In this document: piece after piece, positions 44,298 through 53,298 of the stretch
Layout: each line of letters opens with the position of its first letter
How positions within the stretch are numbered: the stretch's first letter is position 1
Assembly (NCBI GenBank): GCA_051530055.1
Contig: CM121342.1
Location: forward strand, 11,346,001-11,410,000
Source of the DNA: Neoechinorhynchus agilis
Lineage: Eukaryota > Acanthocephala
DNA: 64,000 nucleotides
Reading direction: 5' to 3'
Notes under the pieces: model-generated
The model's input: the letters and a program-made list of their open reading frames with translations, nothing else
Database searches by the model: none
Told to the model about the DNA's origin: nothing
Program-made: the position numbers and the translations under genes

Positions 44298-45895
44298 TCC
44301 TATACAAATTTTAGATGCTCTTTTATGAAACATTTCAAGACGACGGATTTGAGATTTGGATAGGTCGCAAAATACGGAATAACCGTAGGTGAGGGAGGGT
44401 AAAATAAACTGAAGTAAAATTTGTAGAGATCGGGTGAAGGGATTCCTAAATGTCAGAGGCGTTTGAGGAGATAAATTTTAAAGGTATTGTGCTTGAGGGA
44501 GAGAGTGATGTGCGAGTCCCATTTCAAATTTGATTGAAATTGGATGCCCACAATTCTTAGGGATGTTACTCGTAGGATGTCATTTAGAAGCTCAGGGGAT
44601 GATGTGGGGTGGGGGAGAGAAAGTGGAACATTTCGAAGCATTTAGAGAAATTGAGATGGAGTTTGTGATTGGTGCAGAAATTTTCGATGTGGATAATTCC
44701 ATTAGATGTTAACAAGAGGGAAAGATGGGAGGGTGATTGATCATCGAGGGTGAGATCGTCGGCACATAAGAAAAGTTCAACGTGAGAAGAGAGAGGTTTG
44801 TCGTCGCTTACGATAATAATAAAAAGAAGTGTTGACAGCACAGCACCTCGAGGCACGCCTTCGGTGAGGGAGAGGCTGATAGAAGATGTAGAACTGCAAT
44901 GAATGTATTGTTTGCGAATGCGAAGATAAAATTTGAGCCAGCGGATCCGTTACAAGTTGAGACCAAAATCGGAGCAGGCCCGGAGAAGGAGTGAATGGTC
45001 CACGGAGTCGAATGTTTTCGGTAGATCAAGTTGAATGAGACGGGTGACTTGGGAGGGATTATTGTCGAGATTACCTAGGATCGTGTCATAAACGCAAAGT
45101 AGGGCGTCGGTCGCAGAAAATTTGGGCCGGAAACCATATTGTAGGGGCGATAACTTTTCGTTCAGAAGTGAAATAGGGCGAGATTTAAAACATTTTTCGA
45201 TGATCTTTGAAAGAACGGGTAGAATGGGTATTGAACGGAATGATTCGGCGGAAATAGGATGTCTTTTTTTGAAGAAGGATAACTTTAGCATTTTTCAGGC
45301 ACGAGGGGTAGATGCCATATAAAAAGCTGAGGTTTATAATGTGGGTAAGATGGTCAATGAGTTCGGGGATGATGCAGCGAAGAGCCCAATGTGGGATTTC
45401 GAATTGAGATGACGAATTTCCAGGTAATTCCTTGAGATTCCGTAGTACTTCATATGATGATCGGCACGCAGTGATTGTATATTGAGTCAGGGCAGAGGTT
45501 CTGATTAATGGAATCTAGAACGTGTTTTAATTCAGTGGAGGACAAATTAGGGAAAACATACGGGTGGCGTAGACCAAGAGAGTCCTTGGCGGCCCACCAC
45601 CATGTTGAGTTGCTACCTGATAAAATTTTAGAGCAAAGGAAGTTTTTGTGGGCGATAATTACTTTGTTAGTAAGTGCTTTTTGTAAACGATGAAAGCCTG
45701 GAGAGTTATCGCGATGGGTTTTAGAAGCTTGCCTTTGAAGAGTGGGTCGCGGTTGGAGATCCTAATGAATTACTTGGGAATTGACGAAGCTAGGGAATAT
45801 TTTATGATTGAGGTTAGGGAGGACATTACCAAGGAATGGTCATTTGTGTTGTCAATCCGGGATAAGTTTCCAGCATTCATTTGGCCACAAACGTA
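44298..45895 (-). mobile_element. CR1/Jockey-like LINE, RT region
   Basis: The minus strand encodes the pre-RT linker, RT fingers (FRSIPILPVLSKIIEKCFKS; LSPLQYGFRPKFSATDALLC), motif A (LDLPKTFDSVDHSLLLRACS), a changed motif B (VPRGAVLSTLLFIIIV), motif C (LFLCADDLTLDDQSPS) and the thumb (TSLRIVGIQFQSNLKWDSHI). Motif C keeps ADD. Stops and frame changes make it inactive. The end abuts the piece at 43513-44297, giving two 3' regions in a row. It is the best preserved RT of this family here and covers the part deleted from the copy at 3690-5400. Confidence 0.85.
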
Positions 45896-46022
45896 AGTGT
45901 TATAATCGTCGTTGTTAACTCGACATATCCTATAGATTACAAGTTTAAAGGCTTTAAGGCACGATGATCATTCCTGAATACTATTAAACGATCAAACGAC
46001 CTACAATATTTAATATGTTAAT

Positions 46023-46379
46023 TCAGCACTCATTTTCACCTTGTGGAGAGTTCATAGTTGCCACGATTGTAGTGCCCCTTCGATCATTATCAGCGCTATC
46101 GATCAAAATACATTCTGACGGATTATTGTTGAAGGTTATAGCAACCGCTGGGCGATTCCCGAGTCCATCGTACATATTATCCTTTTCCAAACATTCTTTC
46201 ATCAGACCAGAAAGGGCTCTAGAAATATTAAGAATCTGAGTACAGATCGCGGCGGCTTCCGTGGTTGACTCGTTATCCCTTCCCATGTTTTTGGATTCAA
46301 TCAAAAGTCCTTGGTCATCAGCTACGATGAACGATGAAACACCCGAACGTTCTATCGCTTCATTTAACGCGTTCTCCAT
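46023..46379 (-). CDS. LAMTOR5: Ragulator complex protein LAMTOR5 (HBXIP)
   Basis: A 118-residue single-exon protein with start at the ATG complement at 46379. It shows the short roadblock-like fold of LAMTOR5: MENALNEAIERSGVSSFIVA, DDQGLLIESKNMG, then helix AAAICTQILNISRAL and the strands AVAITFNNNPSECILIDSAD, TTIVATMNS. LAMTOR5 is part of Ragulator, which anchors Rag GTPases on lysosomes for amino-acid sensing by mTORC1. Length is close to the core human isoform (91) plus a longer loop (KECLEKDNMYDGLGNRP). The gene faces away from eS7 with 347 bp between starts. Confidence 0.85.
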   Translation of the reverse strand: MENALNEAIERSGVSSFIVADDQGLLIESKNMGRDNESTTEAAAICTQILNISRALSGLMKECLEKDNMYDGLGNRPAVAITFNNNPSECILIDSADNDRRGTTIVATMNSPQGENEC

Positions 46380-46726
46380 CCTGATTTTAAAAGTTACTTT
46401 CGAAATTGTTGTACGAAATTATATTCTTCCGTGGAATGCGTCATCATTGGTCATCACAGTGAAGTTTAGTCTAGGCAAAAATTAAAGTCGGCAAAATGAG
46501 CACAAACGGAGCCGAATTTTTACACAATATTCCATATTCAAATTTTGTCGAAGTTCCTAACCGCGAAAATTTATCCATTAACTAATCGTTTTTCTAATCA
46601 ATTAAACAAAATTTAAACGAGTCATGAAAATTGCATCAGCCTTGCGTATTTCCACATTCTTTCGTGCGGGACCACTACGAGCTGCTCTCGAAGATTCTTG
46701 CAAGTGAGATTTCTCTAGGAATCAAA
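46380..46726. promoter_or_regulatory. Shared intergenic region of LAMTOR5 and eS7
   Basis: This 347-bp gap separates two divergent starts. The part nearest eS7 (46636-46726) was copied with the gene at 61982-62072 and contains CCACATTCTTTCG, a pyrimidine-rich initiator-like word. A bidirectional promoter is inference. Confidence 0.4.
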
Positions 46727-47967
46727 ATGGCTCCAAAATCGGATCGAAAAGTGCCAGCTAAACAGAAAGTTGTCAAAAGTCCGCCAAAGGAAGTTCCAGC
46801 GAAGGTAACAGAAAAGGTTCCGGCAAAGGCGGCAAAAGTTCAAGCAAAATCCAAAATTTTGCCGGTTGATTTATCCGCGAAAACTAAGGCTCAGAGTACG
46901 AAAAAGGCTAAAGCGGCCGTTTTGAAAACTCCATTGAAACCCGAGCCGGCCGCCATTCGCCTTCATCCGAAAATGTTGAAACCGGCCAATGCAAGTCTTA
47001 ACGATTTGGAATTGCAAGTAGCTCGATATTTGGCAGAAATCGAAGCTGATCAGAGCGACCTTAAACGTCTGAAAGATCTCTACGCTTGTGGCGCTAAAGA
47101 GATTTCGTATGCCAAAGGCAAGAAAGCTCTCGTTTTGTACGTTCCCGTTCCACTTTTAAAAAAGTTTCAGCAGATCCAAACTCGGCTCGTCGAGGAATTG
47201 GAAAAGAAAATGCCGGGAATGTTTGTTGTGATTTTAGCCAAGAGACGGATTCTACCAAAACCATCAAGAAAAATGAAGTTCCAACCTAAACAACGTCGTC
47301 CGGAAAACCGGACTTTAACGGCCGTTCATAAATCTTGGCTGGACGAGATTGTGTATCCGTGTGAGATTGTCGGGAAACGAACTCGCATTCGCCAGGATGG
47401 ATCCCGATTGATCAAAATCCATTTGGATAGACTGCCAAACGTCGAAGACCGAAGCGAATGTCTCAAAAGTCTTTATAAATCAATCACCGGAAAAAGTATC
47501 GTCTTCGAGGTTCCCGAGTGGACGTACAAAGATTTGTGAATGACTTCCAATCACAAAAGAAGATTCGTTGATTTTTGACTCTTTGAAGTGTGGTCAGAAA
47601 CAGCCGTTTTTCTAAACCGATTCGCACTTAAGCCTTTTAAAATTCTTTTTTGTGTGTAGAAATCGTGTCTCAGGTAAAATTTTAATGCCTCAACACTTTT
47701 TTAAACACGAGTATGTTCCGAAGAACTTTTATCCTCAAAATTATTTTGCTGAATCTAATCCAATGTTCGCCTTTTCTTGATTTTTCTTTAAGCCCCTATT
47801 CGCTAGCTTTTGATACTGAAATGAACAAAATTGAATTTTGCTTCAAACTCGAATGTTGATCTAAAAATCCAATTCTCATGTGTCCTCTTCGTCCTACCGC
47901 GTTAGATGAAGGTGAAAGTGCTATGCAGAAATCCCGCCGACTATGTCCGCGAAACTAAATCTGATAT
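46636..47967. repeat. Segmental inverted duplication, copy 1 (1332 bp)
   Basis: The block from TCAGCCTTGC at 46636 to CTGATAT ending at 47967 is present in reverse at 60741-62072 with no length change. It covers 91 bp upstream of eS7, all of eS7, the spacer and the first 20 or so codons of DCAF13. I counted at least seven differences, most inside eS7; the spacer looks identical. Confidence 0.93.
46727..47539 (+). CDS. RPS7: 40S ribosomal protein eS7, copy 1, with H1-like N-terminal extension
   Basis: A 270-residue single-exon protein starts at the ATG at 46727 (MAPKSDRKVPAKQKVV). Residues from about 84 on are a standard eS7: LNDLELQVARYLAEIEADQS, LYACGAKEISYAKGKKALVL, YVPVPLLKKFQQIQTRLVEE, FVVILAKRRILPKPSRK, RTLTAVHKSWLDEIVYPCEI, VGKRTRIRQDGSRLIKIHLD. 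Usual eS7 is about 194 residues, so the first 80 are extra: Lys/Ala/Pro-rich with VPAK repeats, resembling histone H1 tails. Several arthropod ribosomal proteins carry similar tails, but on other subunits. Near DCAF13, another small-subunit biogenesis gene. Confidence 0.93.
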   Translation: MAPKSDRKVPAKQKVVKSPPKEVPAKVTEKVPAKAAKVQAKSKILPVDLSAKTKAQSTKKAKAAVLKTPLKPEPAAIRLHPKMLKPANASLNDLELQVARYLAEIEADQSDLKRLKDLYACGAKEISYAKGKKALVLYVPVPLLKKFQQIQTRLVEELEKKMPGMFVVILAKRRILPKPSRKMKFQPKQRRPENRTLTAVHKSWLDEIVYPCEIVGKRTRIRQDGSRLIKIHLDRLPNVEDRSECLKSLYKSITGKSIVFEVPEWTYKDL

Positions 47968-49255
47968 TCGGCGACTTCCTCGCAACTACGACCCATCTCT
48001 TCATCCATTCGAACTCCAACGCGAATATACTCGAGCATTAAATGCCGCAAAGACCGAGCGCTTGCTTGCAAAACCGTTTATTGGAAATTTAACAGGTCAC
48101 CGAGAAGGTGTTTGTGCCATGGCCAAGCACTCTCACCGACTTCCTTTATTGATATCCGGAGCGTTCGACGGTCAGTTGAAATTGTGGAACTTGATGACTC
48201 GTGATTGCCTGGACACTGTTAACGTCCATTCCGGATGTGTTCGTTCCCTCGCATTTTATTATGATTCAGACACATTCCTGAGTTGTGGTTCCGATCGATT
48301 GATCAAAGAATGGAACATCGATTCCATCATATCAGGCAATCACGTCCAAACAGAGCCGACAAACTCAATCAAATGTCGAGCAACTGTTCTTAGCGTTGAT
48401 ACGTTTCGTTCATGTACGGGATTTGTGAGTTGTGGCGGTGATGGAATGAGCGTTTGGGATCGTTCAAGAAACGAGCCACTTCACGTTTTCTCGTGGTCAA
48501 ATGACAGTCATACTTGTGTCCGGTGTAATCCGATTGAGCAGCGGTATGTTCTAAGTTGCGCTAACGATCGAAGTGTTCATGTATACGATGTAAGAGTTTC
48601 TAAAATTGTGAGCAAAGTTATTCTTCGGATGTGTTCATCGGGTGCATGCTGGAATCCCATGGAGGCGTCGGTGTTTACACTCGCAAACGACGACTACAAC
48701 CTGTACACTTTCGATATGAGGAATCTACGAAGCGCTGAGATGATCCACCAGGACAATACGGCCGCTGTAATGGATGTCGACTATAGCCCAACTGGTCACG
48801 AATTTGTGAGTGCCGGTTATGATCGAACTATCCGAATCTATGATCGACATTCGGGACACAGTCGAGATGTCTACCATACTCAAAGAATGCAACGTGTTTT
48901 ATGTGTCCGGTGGACAATGGATAGTAAATACATTCTTAGTGGCTCAGACGAAATGGATATTCGGATTTGGAAAGCAAATGCAAGCGAGAAGCTTGGTTTG
49001 TTGGCTCCACGCGAGCGAGAAGCTCTGGCGTATGCTGAAAACTTAAAAGAAAAGTTCGCGGATTTCCCCATGATTAAGAGGATTGCGCATCACCGTCATG
49101 TTCCAAAGTTCATTTTAAACGCTCAAAGAGAACGACATATCATGTTGCAAAGTGAGTACAGGAAAGCAGCGAATAGAAAGTTGCATGCCGGGAAAAACAA
49201 GAAACGGCGTCCTACTCCAGCAAGAAAACGTATGATTGTTAAAGTGGAAAAATAA
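47906..49255 (+). CDS. DCAF13: DDB1- and CUL4-associated factor 13 / Sof1
   Basis: A 449-residue single-exon WD-repeat protein. The N-terminus MKVKVLCRNPADYVRETKSD is typical. WD blades include LTGHREGVCAMAKHSHRLPL, ISGAFDGQLKLWNLMTRDC, CGSDRLIKEWNID, CANDRSVHVYDVR, SAGYDRTIRIYDRHSGHSRD and SGSDEMDIRIWKANASEKLG. The C-terminal Sof1 domain (LKEKFADFPMIKRIAHHRHV-PKFI; then a Lys/Arg-rich tail) is intact. Sof1 belongs to the small-subunit processome needed for 18S rRNA production; in animals it also acts as a CUL4-DDB1 substrate receptor. The first 20 or so codons are duplicated beside the second eS7 copy. Confidence 0.95.
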   Translation: MKVKVLCRNPADYVRETKSDIRRLPRNYDPSLHPFELQREYTRALNAAKTERLLAKPFIGNLTGHREGVCAMAKHSHRLPLLISGAFDGQLKLWNLMTRDCLDTVNVHSGCVRSLAFYYDSDTFLSCGSDRLIKEWNIDSIISGNHVQTEPTNSIKCRATVLSVDTFRSCTGFVSCGGDGMSVWDRSRNEPLHVFSWSNDSHTCVRCNPIEQRYVLSCANDRSVHVYDVRVSKIVSKVILRMCSSGACWNPMEASVFTLANDDYNLYTFDMRNLRSAEMIHQDNTAAVMDVDYSPTGHEFVSAGYDRTIRIYDRHSGHSRDVYHTQRMQRVLCVRWTMDSKYILSGSDEMDIRIWKANASEKLGLLAPREREALAYAENLKEKFADFPMIKRIAHHRHVPKFILNAQRERHIMLQSEYRKAANRKLHAGKNKKRRPTPARKRMIVKVEK

Positions 49256-49404
49256 ACGATGTCGAATGCCTCTCCTCATCGTTCTTTTTACCGCAACACT
49301 TTCACTCGTGCTCAAAATCGTAGCTTCAAACACCGAGAGTGATTCACAGTGAACATTTGACTTGAATACAAAGCGGAATTCGAGCACGTTTCAAACCTGA
49401 AACA

Positions 49405-49683
49405 ATGGGAAGTGCATTTAAGAAGAAACCGCAAAATCCACAGGTTATTCAACCAGTATTTCCACAACAGCCGCATCAACCTTATCCAATCAATGTGCCA
49501 CCCGGATATCCTGCCGTTCCAGTAACCACACCCGCATTCAGTCCCATTTCTAATGCCCCTCATGTAAACGTAAGGCAACCTTTTGCTTCGCCGGGCGGAT
49601 GGCCCGGAATTACTTCTTGTCCTAATCAAATCGTGGAAACTGATTTTAACCGACTTTCGGTGTTATCTGGACTAGATGTGTAA
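49405..49683 (+). CDS. Pro-rich protein with N-myristoylation-type start
   Basis: A 92-residue frame starts MGSAFKKKPQNPQV, a glycine-2 plus basic pattern suited to N-myristoylation, then a proline-rich stretch (QPVFPQQPHQPYPINVPPGY) and ends CPNQIVETDFNRLSVLSGLDV. The end resembles the N-terminal helix of neuronal calcium sensor proteins, whose EF-hand region is found at about 49990-50239, so this may be exon 1 of that gene with a donor near GATGTGTAAACC. I could not find an acceptor that keeps the frame. If separate, the role is unknown. Confidence 0.5.
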   Translation: MGSAFKKKPQNPQVIQPVFPQQPHQPYPINVPPGYPAVPVTTPAFSPISNAPHVNVRQPFASPGGWPGITSCPNQIVETDFNRLSVLSGLDV

Positions 49684-49989
49684 ACCAGAACGATCGTGTT
49701 CTTTTTTGGCTTTGGGAAATTATTTATGTAAATAGAACGAGCTATTTGTTTACCCAAAAACCTCACTTATCATTTCATAAATTACATGAACTTTTAATTC
49801 AACTTACCCTTTAAGTTACGCCAAAGCGTTTTTTGACCGACTGCATCGACGAAAAATAATACGTTTCTCTGAACGGTTCTTTTTGAAGAAATTAATGCAA
49901 AACTTTTTAGTGTCATATTCAATTTATATTGCCTCCCATTTTTCCTGCTCATTTAATTGTTGATAAAAGAACATTAATCGTTCAAATAC

Positions 49990-50239
49990 ACGGTCCGTCG
50001 ATTATACGAAGAATTTATGCGCCTGACCAATGGGCTCGGCCATCTCGAACGAGAACAATTTCGCCGAATATTTTTAGCGAGTTTCCAAGGTCTAGCCAAT
50101 CAGAATCTAGAGCGTCTGGCCGAACAATCATTTAGGACTTTTGATCGAGATTCCAATGGAGTTCTCGACTTTCTTGAATTCGTTGCCGCATATAAAGCAT
50201 CGAGTCAACAAATTAATCCTTTTGGCAATCCAATGGCAA
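49990..50239 (+). CDS. Neuronal calcium sensor-like EF-hand segment
   Basis: The frame reads TVRRLYEEFMRLTNGLGHLE, REQFRRIFLASFQGLANQNL and SFRTFDRDSNGVLDFLEFVA before a stop. This follows NCS proteins through EF1 (no calcium ligands, as usual) and EF2 (loop D-R-D-S-N-G-V-L-D-F-L-E, intact). EF3 and EF4 are absent: the frame ends INPFGNPMAI and the downstream SLC7 gene on the other strand begins within 200 bp. The pairing with the myristoylated exon at 49405 makes sense for an NCS, but half the protein is missing. A truncated gene or pseudogene is likely. Part of it (about 50052-50168) is copied at 51161-51277. Confidence 0.55.
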
Positions 50240-50441
50240 TTTGATCATGTCACGTGCTTGTGTATGTTAGAGAATCCACGATCAGTAAAGCATCTTTATT
50301 ACAAAAACGATTGCGTTTCTGAAATTCGTCTACTTTTTAAAGTGTCTAATCTCCTTCTTCTCATAGAGTCATCCTTGAAGACAGATCTTTTCTTTGCCAT
50401 TCTTGTATTTGTAATCAACTGTAGTATTCGATATGCTTTAT

Positions 50442-53298
50442 CTAAATGTCGCGCCTGGATGTTTGGAGTAACGCATTGATCGTACCTCTGTAGATTCTTC
50501 GTTTTATCTTACTCGGAAACCCACCAGCCAATGGATATACCAATACGCCTGATATGATCAATACAAAAGATCCGCCGCATGGTTTCGGATTGATGTAGAT
50601 CGCCACGATACTTATGATAGCGGCCGATACAATATATGTGATCGGAAACACCAATGAGACCTTGAAAGGAAAGCATAGGCTCAAGAAAACAAAAACCCAG
50701 GGTTATTCTTTTGATTGCTAAATACAAAACGTTCTCAGCCGAAATGTAAACTCCTGTGGCGGCCAGCTTTGATATAACACTTTCTTTCTTAAAGATAAAT
50801 GTACTTGTGTTGAGGCGAAGGCCTTTTTCCACGGCTGATAATTTTCCTTGGGCACACAGCCAACTGATACCTTGCATCAGGACCGATGACTCATAACCAA
50901 AGGGGACGAAATACCGCTGAAGGGAGGAAACTCATTTATGATTCCCGCCTCCATGGGAGGTATCTAAGAATGCGGAGGGATGCGTACAAAATCATAACCG
51001 TTTGGTTCAAGGTCCAAGTGATTCAATCGCTTCCTTGGACCATATCGGTGGGCTGTGCGCGCAAGGAACATCATCAGCCTTGAAAAAGGCCACACTTAGA
51101 CACAGAATAAATGTACCTGTAGAGATTGAAATTTCGTTGACGTCTGACCAACAGAATGGCAACAATTTCGCCGAATATTTTTAGCGTGTTTCCAAAGTCT
51201 AGCCAATCAGGATCTAGAGCGTCTGGCCGAACAATCATTTAGGACTTTTGATCGAGATTCCAATGGAGTTCTCAGCTTACTGGTAGTTTTAGACTAACCT
51301 TTAATGACCTTTTTTCGTCCGGGAATAATTTCCGAAGTCTGAAAAAAGAAATTAGTACCATCATTGACCATAAGTTATCTGCGAATGCCGACATTGTGAC
51401 AAGATCTTGGATTTTAGCTGAAAAAACAAACACGACGATGAGGACGCACTAAATTATAAGGCAAAGATGAGAAATGAGCAATCATTTTCATTGACAATAC
51501 CGATGCGATTATGGAAATATTCGGTGTTTTGGTCTTGATGTTTAATGCCGCGAATATGCCGGGCATGTGATTATTGCGTGCCGCATCGAATGCTATTCTG
51601 GTTAAAGATTGTTTAGCTCGTATAACAATTTCGAAAGGCACCTTGACGACGTGAATAGAAAGCTGTTGAGAAATCCGAAAACACTTAATGATACAAGCAC
51701 TGACATGACCGCTCCTAATGGCTTCCAAATTTTCGCTAAGACATCCTATATAATGATTGTCTAAGGACAGTCACACGACAAAAAGTTAAGTTTCACCGAA
51801 GCCAGGGCTTCCGAAATTATTATATCTTCTCGGCTAAGGACGGCCATGTAACTCATATTGACAAGGACGAAAAACACGACCACAGAACACATTCCAATAC
51901 ATATACATTTTGGAAGATTCCTATGGAATTCGATTTGTACGAACGATCGAACACTTTGCCTCACTTTTGAGGGTCTTTCATTTCTTCAACAACGTAGTTT
52001 AGATAATTCCTAAAAATTAGTATCGTAATATGACAAAAAATGTATATGTGAAATTTCCATGAGAATATGTGATTTTTGATACATACATGGCATAATTGTT
52101 TCTTCGCATTGGGACGGCAAAATAACACGTAAAAATCTCATTAAAGCTGCAAGTTAGAAAAGATCTGGCGTCGTAAACACTTGCAAATAAACTGATGATG
52201 AACCTGACGAGGTTCGAAAAGTCTTTAATAAAAATATTATTTACCGGGTGAAGGCCTAAACAATAATACTTAGAATCTTAGCTATAAATTTGCACCTTTG
52301 GTTCTAGCATTGCAAAAGAGAATGGTACTTTTGACACGACAAAACTGATAAAAAATTGTCATCATAGTAACAAAAGATTCGCTTGATTTCGAATTAATCG
52401 ATATGGTTTCTCGATGATTCGCGGTTAACTAACCATCCTGAATAAGAGAAGAATCCTGATAGGAACGCTATTGGATACTTCATTACGTCTTTTTCTGTGT
52501 TTTCAAAGGCGTTTTTGAAGTGATCCACACCGCCTGAAATGCATTTACATAAAAAAAATAGAATGAGCGATCACAAATCTACTGACCTTTTGTAGCACCG
52601 ATCAATCCAGCCACCAGGATAAGGCACAGCGCTGAAAACTTTCCAACAGCAGACGCACTTTGAGTGTACTGAACTCCACGTGGACTAACACAGTTCAAGG
52701 CACCGAAGAAAGCTTAAAATGATTTAAACGATTTCATTGAAGTGATAGCCAAACATACACTCACCAACTGACAGTAAAGCAAGGATACATTTTGGGACTT
52801 CGGGAATGTGGCAAGGAAAAAAAGGTTCAATTATGTATCTGGCAAACGCCAAAGCGGCAATGGCGCCACCTGACGGAATTAAGAGTACAATTACGGTCCA
52901 ATTGAACAGGAAAGCAACTAGATCGCAACATCCTTTTAAAAGATATTCATAATCGCCGCCCGATGTTGGAATTAGGCAACCAAGTTCTGCGTACGAGATC
53001 GCTCCACAAAATGCAATGAATCCACATAAGTCAGTTTTTCGGAATATCCAAAAAATTAATTCTGAAAAACTGCACTTAGAATCCACATTATACAAGCTGC
53101 TCCAACTGAACCCGTGTTTATAAGAACGCCTTGAGGGGAAATAAAAATTCCGCTTCCTACTATTACACTAAACAACAGAAATACACCATCTCGCATTTCG
53201 AGTCTTCTTTTGAGTGCCATCGATTGTATGCTCCTCGCGAAACCTCTTCTGAGACCATTGGCGTTGCATTCAATTTCCACTGAATTTGGTTCACTCAT
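50442..53298 (-). CDS. SLC7-family amino acid transporter (light chain type)
   Basis: A multi-exon APC-superfamily carrier on the minus strand with start at 53298. Pieces in order: LKRRLEMRDGVFLLFSVIVG-SGIF (TM1 motif); GAISYAELGCLIPTSGGDYE; YLLKGCCDLVAFLFNWTVIV; RYIIEPFFPC; SASAVGKFSALCLILVAGLI; HFKNAFENTEKD; NYLNYVVEEMKDPQ; CSVVVFFVLVNMSYMAVLSR; IWKPLGAVMSVLVSLSVFGF-LNSFLFTSSR; DAARNNHMPGIFAALNIKTK; FSAKIQDLVTMSAFADNLWS; FKVSLVFPITYIVSAAIISI; IYRGTINALLQTSRRDI. Junctions are short GT-AG introns. The last intron (about 50662-51292) holds an inverted SINE pair and a stray EF-hand fragment, and another (about 52010-52430) a family-2 repeat. YAELG and EEMKDPQ are SLC7A5-A11 marks; the partner SLC3 heavy chain is not in view. 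Confidence 0.88.
50815..51115. repeat. Inverted SINE pair in an SLC7 intron
   Basis: 50815-50870 is a SINE tail on the minus strand (GTGCCCAAGGAAAATTATCA). 50883-51115 is the SINE body and tail on the plus strand (CCAAAGGGGACGAAATACCG; hairpin GGTCCAAG/CTTGGACC; GTGGGCTGTGCGCGCAAGGA). The tRNA head of the plus copy is cut off. Confidence 0.85.
51161..51277 (+). repeat. Copy of NCS-like exon segment in an SLC7 intron
   Basis: About 117 bp repeat 50052-50168 with a few differences (CAATTTCGCCGAATATTTTT; CTAGAGCGTCTGGCCGAACA; ACTTTTGATCGAGATTCCAA). It lies right after the SINE pair, 1.1 kb from its source and in the same orientation. Confidence 0.85.
52187..52265 (+). repeat. Hammerhead-like repeat, family 2, best copy
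   Basis: Plus strand: CTGATGA (52192-52198), one extra T, perfect stem GAACC/GGTTC around TGACGA, GAAA (52216-52219), then AGTCTTTAATAAAAATATTA and TTTACCGGGTGAAGGCCTAA. Bases before CTGATGA (TAAA) can pair with TTTA after the GTC, a possible short stem I. It lies in an intron of the SLC7 gene. Confidence 0.6.
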
